Assembly (NCBI RefSeq): GCF_023208195.1
Contig: NZ_CP060034.1
Coordinates: 1,116,001-1,180,000 of the forward strand
Source: Nocardioides sp. InS609-2
GTDB taxonomy: Bacteria; Actinomycetota; Actinomycetes; Propionibacteriales; Nocardioidaceae
Reading direction: 5' to 3'
Length of the DNA: 64,000 nt
A program made the translations under genes and the position numbers. A model generated the notes under the pieces. It was not told the origin of the DNA, did no database searches, and saw nothing but the letters and a program-made list of their open reading frames with translations. Within the stretch, counting starts at the first letter, position 1, and every line of letters starts with the position of its first letter. Of this stretch, positions 56,892-64,000 are shown piece by piece.

Positions 56892-57791
56892 TCAGGAGTG
56901 GATGAGCATGTTCGTCATGTCCACCACCGGACGGTAGCCGAGCGCCTGGTAGATCCCGTTGGACGTGGGGTTCGCCTGGTCGGTGAACAGGCACGGCGTG
57001 TTGCCGTCGTCGAGGATCAGCTGGGAGATCTCGGCCACGGCGGCGCTGGCGTAGCCGCGACCTCGGTGCTCGACGGGTGTGAAGACCGGTCCCACCCGCG
57101 CCGCGCCGTACGACGGCGGGTTGGCGCCGGTCATGTGCACCCGCTCCCCCGCCTCGTCCTCCCAGAACCAGATCCGGCCGAGCTCGATTCGCCGCAGCAT
57201 GCCCTCAATCGTCTCGACCTGATCGTGCCCACTGCCGGGCTCACGGCCGGCCTGTTCGTCGGCGGCGATCATGAACTCCTCGAACCACTGCAGGGCGAGC
57301 TCGGCGTCGACGGCCGTCGCGAGCCGCAACGACCCGACGGCGGGACGCGGCGGCACGAGCTCGTCCAGCTCGAACAGCCGCGTGTGGATGACGACGTCCG
57401 CAGATCCGCCGGTCAGCCGGGCCGTCTCCTCGGCACACAGCCGGGTGCCGGGCAGCGCCCCGTTGACGCCGGCCAACTTCTCGCCCCGCTCGTGCAGCAC
57501 CCGGGCCAGCTCGACGGCCGCGTCGTCCGGCATCGCGAGCAGGAACGGCGGATGCGGCGCGAACGGCGCCGTGCGCATCCCGGCTCCGACCACCTCACCT
57601 GCATGATCGGTGACCACGACCCACCAGCGGGCGTAGTCGACCTCGTCGGGGTAGACGCCATCCTCGATCTCGGCGACGAGACGCTCGGAGTACGTCGCGA
57701 CGACGGTGTTGAGGACCGGGTTCTGCCGCAGGTGCCAGTCGGCCCGGGCCAGGAAGTCCCGGGGGTCGTCGAAGAACGTCAGCGTCGCCAT
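56892..57791 (-). CDS. GNAT-family N-acetyltransferase
   Basis: The 299-residue protein has two GNAT-like halves. The C-terminal half has the acetyl-CoA site PVFTPVEHRGRGYASAAVAEIS and the terminal ANPTSNGIYQALGYRPV. The N-terminal half is degenerate (DDPRDFLARADWHLRQNPVLNTV). The substrate is unknown. It is divergent from valS, 83 bases away. Confidence 0.82.
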   Translation of the reverse strand: MATLTFFDDPRDFLARADWHLRQNPVLNTVVATYSERLVAEIEDGVYPDEVDYARWWVVVTDHAGEVVGAGMRTAPFAPHPPFLLAMPDDAAVELARVLHERGEKLAGVNGALPGTRLCAEETARLTGGSADVVIHTRLFELDELVPPRPAVGSLRLATAVDAELALQWFEEFMIAADEQAGREPGSGHDQVETIEGMLRRIELGRIWFWEDEAGERVHMTGANPPSYGAARVGPVFTPVEHRGRGYASAAVAEISQLILDDGNTPCLFTDQANPTSNGIYQALGYRPVVDMTNMLIHS

Positions 57792-57874
57792 GGCGGGACG
57801 CTAGTGCGAGACACGCTGCGCGGCCAGCGATTACTCGTTTAGGGGCGCGGCTCCCGTCGCCATAAACTGCGGCC

Positions 57875-60496
57875 ATGACGCAGACCCAGAACCCCGACCT
57901 GTCCCCGACGACGCCGCCGGAGCGCGACGTCGTCGTACCGGACAAGCCGGCCCTCGAAGGACTCGAGGAGAAGTGGTCGGCGCAGTGGAAGGCCGACGAC
58001 ACCTACAAGTTCGACCGCACCCAGCCGCGCGAGAACGTCTTCTCCATCGACACGCCGCCCCCCACCGTGAGCGGCAGCCTGCACGTCGGGCACGTCTTCT
58101 CCTACACCCACCCCGACCTCATCGCGCGCTACCAGCGGATGAACGGCAAGAGCGTGTTCTACCCGATGGGCTGGGACGACAACGGCCTGCCGACCGAGCG
58201 ACGGGTGCAGAACTACTACGGCGTGCGATGCGACCCGACCCTGCCGTACGACGCCGACTTCACCCCGCCGGACCAGAGCACATCCTCGGGCAAGGACGCC
58301 AAGAAGCAGATCCCGATCAGTCGGCCCAACTTCGTCGAGCTGTGCGAGCAGCTCGTGCTCGAGGACGAGCAGGTCTTCGAGTCGCTGTTCCGCACGGTCG
58401 GCCTGTCGGTCGACTGGTCGGAGCACTACACGACGATCGGCCCGAAGTCGCAGGCCGTGAGCCAGCGTGCGTTCCTGCGCAACTTCGCACGCGGCGAGGC
58501 CTATCTGCAGGAGGCGCCGACCCTGTGGGACGTCACGTTCCAGTCGGCCGTTGCCCAGGCCGAGCTCGAGGCCCGCGAGTACCCCGGCGCCTACCACCGG
58601 GTCGCGTTCCACCGCCCCGACGGCGAGCCCCTGCACATCGAGACCACCCGCCCCGAGCTGATCCCGGCCGTCGTCGCGCTGATCGCGCACCCCGACGACG
58701 AGCGCTACCAGTCGCTGTTCGGCACCACCGTGACGTCGCCGATCTTCGGCGTCGAGATCCCGGTCGTCGCCCACACCGCGGCCGAGCCCGACAAGGGCGC
58801 CGGCATCGCCATGTGCTGCACGTTCGGTGACCTGACCGACGTCATCTGGTGGCGTGAGCTACAGCTGCCCGTGCGCACGGTCATCGGCCGCGACGGTCGC
58901 CTGCACCGCGACACCCCGGAGTGGCTGACGGGTGACTCCGCGGCCACCGAGTACGCCGACCTGGCGGGCAAGACGACGTTCAGCGCCCGCGAGGCCATGG
59001 TCGAGAAGCTGCGTACGTCGGGCGACCTCGACGGTGAGCCCACGCCCACCCAGCGGATGGCCAACTTCTACGAAAAGGGTGACAAGCCCCTCGAGATCGT
59101 GTCGACCCGCCAGTGGTACCTCGCCAACGGCGGCCGCGATGCCGACGTCCGCAAGGAGATGCTCGACCGCGGCGCCGAGATCACCTGGGTGCCCACCCAC
59201 ATGAAGCACCGCTTCGACAACTGGGTGGGTGGGCTCAACGGCGACTGGCTCATCTCTCGCCAGCGCTTCTTCGGGGTGCCGTTCCCGGTCTGGTACCCCC
59301 TCGACGACCAGGGCGAGCCCGACTACGCGCACCCGTTGCTCCCGCGCGAGAACCAGCTGCCGGTCGACCCCTCGACCGACGCTCCCGACGGCTACGACCA
59401 GGTCCAGCGCGGCAAGCCCGGCGGCTTCGTCGGCGACCCCGACGTGATGGACACCTGGGCGACGTCGTCGCTCTCGCCGCAGATCGCCGGCGGCTGGACG
59501 ACCGACGATGACCTGTTCGGGCGGGTCTTCCCGATGGACCTGTGCACCCAGGCCCACGACATCATCCGCACCTGGTTGTTCTCGAGGGTGGTGCGCTCGC
59601 AGCTCGAGCACCAGGCCGCCCCGTGGACGCACGCACTCATCTCCGGTTTCATCCTCGACCCCGACCGCAAGAAGATGTCGAAGTCCAAGGGCAACGTCGT
59701 GGTCCCCACCGAGATCCTCGACAAGTTCGGCGCCGACGCCGTCCGCTGGCGCGCGGCGCTGGCCCGGCCGGGCATGGACTCGCCGTTCGACGAGACCCAG
59801 ATGAAGGTCGGCCGCCGGCTGGCCATGAAGCTGCTCAACGCGAGCAAGTACGTCCTCAACGTCGGCGCCACCACCCGCGAGGCGTTCGCCGTGAGCGAGC
59901 CCATCGACTGCGCCCTGCTGGGCCGCCTCGCCGAGGTCGTGACGAAGGCGACCGAGGCGTTCGACGCCTACGACTACACGACCGCCCTCGAGGTCACCGA
60001 GAAGTTCTTCTGGGAGTTCTGCGACGACTACCTCGAGCTCGTCAAGGAGCGCGCGTACGGCGACGAGAACCCCGCGACGGCCTCTGCCAAGGCCACCCTG
60101 GCGATCGCCCTGCACACCCAGCTCCGGCTGCTGGCGCCGTTCCTGCCCTACGTCACCGAAGAGGTGTGGTCGTGGTGGCAGGAAGGCTCGATCCACACGC
60201 AGCCCTGGCCGAACGTTGCCGACCTCGGCTCGGCTGCTGCCGCCGATGCCAGCCTGGTCGACGCCGTCGCCACGGCCCTGACGGGCATCCGCGGTGCGAA
60301 GTCACAGGCCAAGGTGTCGATGCGGGCCGAGCTGTCGCGTGTCGAGATCTCCGGACCCGAGGCCCTCGTGCGTGCTGCGGAGCAGGCGGAGTCGGACCTG
60401 CGCCGTTCGGGCAAGATCGTCGGGGACCTGGTCTTCACCGTCGACGAGCAGGCCACGGAGCTTGCGGTGGCGGCCGAACTGGCGCCCACCGACTGA
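57875..60496 (+). CDS. valS: valyl-tRNA synthetase, type 2 (without C-terminal coiled-coil arm)
   Basis: The 873-residue class I synthetase charges tRNA-Val. The HIGH-like HVGH motif is at residues 70-73 and KMSKS at 600-604. The CP1 editing domain spans about 190-340. The C-terminal part is short and lacks the coiled-coil arm of the E. coli enzyme, matching the type-2 ValRS common in actinobacteria. It is transcribed away from the GNAT gene and converges with the repeat-containing protein at 60511. Confidence 0.96.
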   Translation: MTQTQNPDLSPTTPPERDVVVPDKPALEGLEEKWSAQWKADDTYKFDRTQPRENVFSIDTPPPTVSGSLHVGHVFSYTHPDLIARYQRMNGKSVFYPMGWDDNGLPTERRVQNYYGVRCDPTLPYDADFTPPDQSTSSGKDAKKQIPISRPNFVELCEQLVLEDEQVFESLFRTVGLSVDWSEHYTTIGPKSQAVSQRAFLRNFARGEAYLQEAPTLWDVTFQSAVAQAELEAREYPGAYHRVAFHRPDGEPLHIETTRPELIPAVVALIAHPDDERYQSLFGTTVTSPIFGVEIPVVAHTAAEPDKGAGIAMCCTFGDLTDVIWWRELQLPVRTVIGRDGRLHRDTPEWLTGDSAATEYADLAGKTTFSAREAMVEKLRTSGDLDGEPTPTQRMANFYEKGDKPLEIVSTRQWYLANGGRDADVRKEMLDRGAEITWVPTHMKHRFDNWVGGLNGDWLISRQRFFGVPFPVWYPLDDQGEPDYAHPLLPRENQLPVDPSTDAPDGYDQVQRGKPGGFVGDPDVMDTWATSSLSPQIAGGWTTDDDLFGRVFPMDLCTQAHDIIRTWLFSRVVRSQLEHQAAPWTHALISGFILDPDRKKMSKSKGNVVVPTEILDKFGADAVRWRAALARPGMDSPFDETQMKVGRRLAMKLLNASKYVLNVGATTREAFAVSEPIDCALLGRLAEVVTKATEAFDAYDYTTALEVTEKFFWEFCDDYLELVKERAYGDENPATASAKATLAIALHTQLRLLAPFLPYVTEEVWSWWQEGSIHTQPWPNVADLGSAAAADASLVDAVATALTGIRGAKSQAKVSMRAELSRVEISGPEALVRAAEQAESDLRRSGKIVGDLVFTVDEQATELAVAAELAPTD

Positions 60497-60510
60497 CAGC
60501 GGCGGGTCGG

Positions 60511-61182
60511 CTAGGGATGCCTGGCGAGCTTGGCGGCGGTCTTCGCGGCGTCCCTGGCCGCTTTCTCGAGGGCCCGGGCCGCGGCGGCATCGACCACTGA
60601 CACACCCGGTACGCGGGCCGCGTAGGTGGTGACACTCGCGTGCTTGGCCGCCTTCTCGGCGTCCTTGGCAGCGCGTGCGGCGGCCTTCTCGGCGTCCTTC
60701 GCGGCACGCTCGGCAGCCTTCTCGGCGTTCTTCGCAGCGCGTTCGGCGGCCTTCTCGGCGTCCTTCGCAGTCCGCTCGGCGACCCTCTCGGCGTGCTTGT
60801 CGGCGCGGCCGAGGGGCGTGGGCTGCTCAATGGTCGGGGAGACGGGAACGGTCGGCGGATCGGCGGGTCGGGGCGTGCGGACCCGATCCCGGTCCCGGTC
60901 GCGCGATCGGTGCCGCGGCACCGCAGGAGTCGCCACAGCGGGTACGACTACCGGTGTCTGGACGTCGGTCTGCGCCGCCGTGGCGGCTGGCACCGGTGCC
61001 TCGGGGGCCGAGGCCTGTGGCGCCGGGCGCGCGGGTGGGGCGTCGGAGGCGTGCATCGCGGCCACCACGGAGCGCATCACCCCGACGAGTGCCTCGGAAC
61101 GGATGGCATGGCCGAGGATCAGGCCGCACACGATCACCAGGGCTGCGAAGGCATACAGCGGTCGCTTGTGCTCGACACTCAT
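60511..61182 (-). CDS. single-TM protein with Ala/Lys-rich helical repeats
   Basis: The 223-residue protein has one N-terminal membrane segment (LYAFAALVIVCGLILGHAI), a ~70-residue Pro/Ala linker with a basic RDRDRDRVRTPRP patch, and a C-terminal half of 11-residue repeats (AERAAKDAEKA) that should form a long alpha-helix or coiled coil. The repeats are encoded by a 33-bp tandem repeat. I do not recognise a family. The position between valS and clpX is conserved-gene context, but the protein itself appears lineage-specific. Confidence 0.7.
   Translation of the reverse strand: MSVEHKRPLYAFAALVIVCGLILGHAIRSEALVGVMRSVVAAMHASDAPPARPAPQASAPEAPVPAATAAQTDVQTPVVVPAVATPAVPRHRSRDRDRDRVRTPRPADPPTVPVSPTIEQPTPLGRADKHAERVAERTAKDAEKAAERAAKNAEKAAERAAKDAEKAAARAAKDAEKAAKHASVTTYAARVPGVSVVDAAAARALEKAARDAAKTAAKLARHP
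60650..60781 (-). repeat. four tandem 33-bp units
   Basis: Four units begin GCCTTCTCGGCG at 60650, 60683, 60716 and 60749, each coding for 11 residues of Ala/Lys/Glu helix. A degenerate fifth unit follows. Slippage could change repeat number between strains. Confidence 0.85.
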
Positions 61183-61271
61183 TCGGCTTCTCCTCCCGAG
61201 AGACTTCTAGACCAGTGTCCGGTGTGGATCGGCCGCGTTCCAGCGACCAGAGACGAAATGACTCGATATGA

Positions 61272-61735
61272 CTATGCGGAACTGGCCGACCGGACAGGGC
61301 CGGAACCGCCGAGCCGAGCCACCAGCTGTGTGGAGGCGAACTCGGCGTTGGCGCGGGGCACCTCGAGGGGTACGTCGGGCAGGTTCTCCTCCCCGTCGAG
61401 GAGCGGCGAGCCGCGGAACTGCAGCATCCGCGCGGGGCGGCCGAAGAGAACAGGTGCACGTGCGCGCCGCCGTCGCCGTACTTGGCGAGCTGTACGCGAC
61501 CGACGCTCGGCAGCGCCTCGACCGCAGCTGACACGGCCACGATCAGGGTGCCCATCTCGGCGGCGAGCTCATCGTGGACGGTGGCAGGTGGCAGTGCTCG
61601 CGGGGCCGAGGTTGTGCCCGACGGGCAGGTTGACGCCGGCGTCGAGGGTGAGCTGCCAGCGCTCGTTGCTCCAGGCGACCCTGCGCATGCTCGGCGGACA
61701 CCTCACGGGCGCAGTCAATGGTGGTCGAGCAGCGA
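61272..61735 (-). pseudogene. frameshifted HIT-like protein gene
   Basis: On the minus strand coherent protein segments appear in different frames: REVSAEHA, then VAWSNERWQLTLDAGV, then AAEMGTLIVAVSAAVEALPS followed by GGAHVHLF, then FGRPARMLQFRGSPLLDGEE and FASTQLVARLGG. Each shift is one base. The HVHLF core recalls the His-x-His of HIT-like hydrolases. No single frame covers the gene, so it is broken. It lies between the repeat-protein gene and clpX. Confidence 0.65.
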
Positions 61736-61836
61736 CCGCGACCGAGCCCGCGAGGACGCGACGGAGCGTGTCGAGACCAGTGCGTTGCGTCGGGGACTTG
61801 ACCTCCGACGGCCGGCGCCGAGCCCGCGGGCGAACT

Positions 61837-63120
61837 CTAGGCGCTCTTCTTCTTCTTGGCCTCGGACTCGCGCGGCACCATGGTCGGGGACACGCCGTCC
61901 TCGACGACCTCGCGGGTGACGATCACCTTGGCGATGTCGGTGCGCGACGGGACGTCGTACATCACCGACAGCAGGACCTCCTCGATGATCGCGCGGAGGC
62001 CGCGGGCACCGGTGCCCCGCTCGAGCGCCTTGTCGGCGATGGAGGCGATGGCGCCCTCGTCGAACTCGAGCTCGACGCCGTCCATGTCGAAGAGGCGCTG
62101 GTACTGCTTGACCAGGGCATTGCGGGGCTCGGTGAGGATCTGCACGAGCGCCTGGTTGTCGAGCTTGCTGACACTGGCGATCAGCGGCAGCCGCCCGATG
62201 AACTCGGGGATCAGGCCGAACTTGGTGAGGTCCTCGGGGCGGACCAGCGCCATCATGTCTTCTGCTTCACGCTCTGCCTGGCCGCGCACCTCGGCGGTGA
62301 AGCCGAGCGACTTCTTGCCGACCCGCTGCTCGACGATGTGCTCGAGGCCGGCGAACGCACCGCCCACGATGAACAAGATGTTGGTGGTGTCGATCTGGAT
62401 GAACTCCTGGTGCGGGTGCTTGCGCCCGCCCTGTGGCGGCACCGAGGCGGTGGTGCCCTCGAGCATCTTCAGCAGCGCCTGCTGGACACCCTCACCGGAG
62501 ACGTCACGGGTGATGGAAGGGTTCTCGGCCTTGCGCGCGACCTTGTCGATCTCGTCGATGTAGATGATGCCGGTCTCGGCCTTCTTGACGTCGTAGTCAG
62601 CGGCCTGGATCAGCTTGAGCAGGATGTTCTCGACGTCCTCACCGACGTAGCCCGCCTCGGTGAGCGCGGTGGCGTCGGCGATCGCGAACGGCACGTTGAG
62701 CATCCGGGCCAGGGTCTGCGCGAGGTAGGTCTTGCCACAGCCGGTGGGGCCGATCACCAAGATGTTGGACTTGGAGACCTCGACCGCGTCGTCCTTGGTG
62801 TGCTTGCCGCTGGCCAGGGTGAGCCCGGCCTGGACTCGCTTGTAGTGGTTGTAGACCGCCACGGCGAGCGTCTTCTTGGCGTGCTCCTGGCCGATGACGT
62901 AGGCGTTTAGGAACTCGAAGATCTCGCGCGGCTTGGGGAGCTCGTCGAGGCCGAGCTCGGTGCCCTCGGCGAGCTCCTCCTCGATGATCTCGTTGCACAG
63001 CTCGATGCACTCGTCGCAGATGTAGACATTCGGGCCCGCGATGAGCTTCTTGACCTGCTTCTGGCTCTTCCCACAGAAATTGCACTTCAGCAGGTCGCCG
63101 CCATCACCGATTCGAGCCAC
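61837..63120 (-). CDS. clpX: ATP-dependent Clp protease ATPase ClpX
   Basis: The 427-residue AAA+ unfoldase has the four-Cys zinc-binding domain (CNFCGKSQ...CDECIELC), Walker A GPTGCGKT, Walker [10 protein letters not shown], and sensor-2/C-terminal domain with [12 protein letters not shown]. It delivers substrates to ClpP. It starts with GTG (MARIGDGG), has 131 bases before clpP2 including a strong hairpin, and may be transcribed from its own promoter. Confidence 0.97.
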   Translation of the reverse strand: MARIGDGGDLLKCNFCGKSQKQVKKLIAGPNVYICDECIELCNEIIEEELAEGTELGLDELPKPREIFEFLNAYVIGQEHAKKTLAVAVYNHYKRVQAGLTLASGKHTKDDAVEVSKSNILVIGPTGCGKTYLAQTLARMLNVPFAIADATALTEAGYVGEDVENILLKLIQAADYDVKKAETGIIYIDEIDKVARKAENPSITRDVSGEGVQQALLKMLEGTTASVPPQGGRKHPHQEFIQIDTTNILFIVGGAFAGLEHIVEQRVGKKSLGFTAEVRGQAEREAEDMMALVRPEDLTKFGLIPEFIGRLPLIASVSKLDNQALVQILTEPRNALVKQYQRLFDMDGVELEFDEGAIASIADKALERGTGARGLRAIIEEVLLSVMYDVPSRTDIAKVIVTREVVEDGVSPTMVPRESEAKKKKSA

Positions 63121-63190
63121 GGGCGATCATTCCTCCGGTCCGGCCGGGACAACCCCGGCAGTCGTGCTGCAAACTCCTAGACGGTACCCC

Positions 63191-63217
63191 GTGCCGGCCC
63201 CGGAGCGGGGCCGGACA
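63191..63217 (-). terminator. hairpin between clpP2 and clpX
   Basis: The stem CCGGCCCCG (63194-63202) pairs with CGGGGCCGG (63206-63214) around GAG, and GTG/CAC extends the ends. It lies 35 bases after the clpP2 stop. There is no U-run. It may partly end the clpP transcript. Confidence 0.7.
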
Positions 63218-63251
63218 CGAAGCCACGTCCAATCCATGGGTGGCGCTTCGC

Positions 63252-63860
63252 TCAGGTGAGCGAGGCGACCCCGGAACGCGGTTCGAGGACGGCGTCGATC
63301 AGGCCGTACTCGACGGCCTGCTCGGCCGTCAGGATCTTGTCGCGCTCGATGTCGCGGCTGACCTGCTCGATGTCCTTGCCGCTGTGGTCGGAGATCATCT
63401 TCTCCAGCAGCTCGCGCATGCGCAGGATCTCGTTGGCCTGGATCTCGATGTCGGAGGTCTGGCCGAACGTGCCCTCGGTGTAGGGCTGGTGGATCAGGAT
63501 CCGGCTGTTGGGCAGCGCCAGCCGCTTACCGGGCGTGCCGGCGGCGAGCAGGATCGCCGCTGCCGAGGCAGCCTGGCCCAGGCACACGGTCTGCACGTCG
63601 GGCTTGATGAAGCGCATCGTGTCGTAGATCGCCGTCAGCGCGGTGAACGAGCCGCCGGGGCTGTTGATGTAGATGCTGATGTCCTGGTCGGGGTTCATCG
63701 TCTCGAGGCACAGCAGCTGGGCCATGACGGCGTTGGCCACGTCGTCGGAGATCGGCGAGCCGAGGAAGATGATGCGCTCCTCGAACAGCTTGGCGTAGGG
63801 GTCGATGCGGCGGAAGCCGTAGGACGTCCGCTCCTCCCACTGGGGGATGTAGTAGTTCAT
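63252..63860 (-). CDS. clpP2: ClpP protease subunit (second copy, ClpP2)
   Basis: The 202-residue serine protease subunit has Ser99 in GQAASAAAILL and His124 in ILIHQPYT; the third residue is the conserved Asp near 170-175. The start MNYYIPQWEERTSYGFRRIDPYAKLFEERIIFLG is typical of actinobacterial ClpP2, which forms a mixed tetradecamer with ClpP1. The ATG at 63860 is one base after the ClpP1 stop. Confidence 0.96.
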   Translation of the reverse strand: MNYYIPQWEERTSYGFRRIDPYAKLFEERIIFLGSPISDDVANAVMAQLLCLETMNPDQDISIYINSPGGSFTALTAIYDTMRFIKPDVQTVCLGQAASAAAILLAAGTPGKRLALPNSRILIHQPYTEGTFGQTSDIEIQANEILRMRELLEKMISDHSGKDIEQVSRDIERDKILTAEQAVEYGLIDAVLEPRSGVASLT

Positions 63861-63861
63861 G

Positions 63862-64000
63862 TCAGTCCTTGTCAGCGTCAGAGGTGCGGGCCGGACGGCC
63901 CTGGTCGGCTGCCTCGCGGGCACTGGTGATCACCTTGTCGACGAGGCCGTACTCGAGGGCCTGGTCGGCGGTGAACCACCGGTCGCGGTCGGCGTCGGCG
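63862..64000 (-). CDS. clpP1: ClpP protease subunit (ClpP1), C-terminal part, truncated by window
   Basis: The minus strand reads ADADRDRWFTADQALEYGLVDKVITSAREAAD...SDADKD stop. The RDRWFTADQALEYGLVDKVI tail is the C-terminal helix and strand of a ClpP. The gene continues beyond the right edge of the window. It is the first gene of a clpP1-clpP2 pair with one base between stop and start. Confidence 0.9.
   Translation of the reverse strand, partial: ADADRDRWFTADQALEYGLVDKVITSAREAADQGRPARTSDADKD

Overview
The window is high-GC DNA with short intergenic gaps, frequent GTG/TTG starts and many ATGA or TGATG stop/start overlaps. The order clpP1-clpP2-clpX / valS / folC-DUF4233-ndk / mreBCD-PBP2-rodA, together with TIGR03936-rne-rplU-rpmA-obgE-proB, a DUF222/HNH (13E12-type) nuclease and a SigE-type sigma factor, points to an actinobacterium, most likely of the Nocardioides group (inferred from gene content and order, not from a search). 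It looks chromosomal, with core housekeeping genes and a few insertion-sequence (IS) scars. I found no rRNA, tRNA, CRISPR array or prophage.

Layout. 0-5.6 kb is an IS-rich zone: a partial HNH/DUF222 gene, a hypothetical gene, two different IS110-family elements and an IS630 element that appears to sit inside the second IS110. 6.0-8.0 kb is a NarL-type two-component pair. 8.3-14.8 kb has a CynX/NimT-like transporter converging on ligA, a small alpha/beta hydrolase, and a TetR/14-TM efflux operon with a perfect palindromic operator. 15.0-18.3 kb has a secreted metalloprotease, a small conserved protein, and a sigma factor with a membrane partner. 18.3-23.3 kb is a sulfur/tRNA operon (methionine synthase-like, mnmA, cysteine desulfurase) followed by a nucleotidyltransferase and a membrane EEP phosphatase-like protein; a second metalloprotease follows. 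24.4-32.3 kb is proB-obgE-rpmA-rplU-rne-TIGR03936.

32.4-42.1 kb is an accessory block: a multi-pass membrane protein, a two-domain VOC protein, an AlkX/YcaQ-like winged-helix protein, and two paralogous membrane-PAS-histidine kinases that flank the oppositely oriented TIGR03960 radical SAM gene. 42.3-45.3 kb is decaying: an ISL3 transposase tail, a lipoprotein gene, and a secreted trypsin-like protease gene broken by frameshifts and by a second, almost identical IS630 copy inserted just after its signal peptide. 45.5 kb to the end is conserved again: a ChaA-like antiporter, the cell-elongation operon (mreB-mreC-mreD-PBP2-rodA), DUF937, ndk, DUF4233, folC, an AhpD-like protein, a GNAT protein, valS, a protein with a 33-bp tandem repeat, a frameshifted HIT-like pseudogene, clpX, clpP2 and the end of clpP1.

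The genes of greatest interest are the paired orphan MASE1-like kinases around the radical SAM gene, the nested IS110/IS630 structure with possible bridge-RNA regions, the IS630-disrupted secreted protease, and the rne gene with its long leader and repetitive tails. I did not find a clear multi-gene defence or other wholly new system; candidates are scored accordingly.
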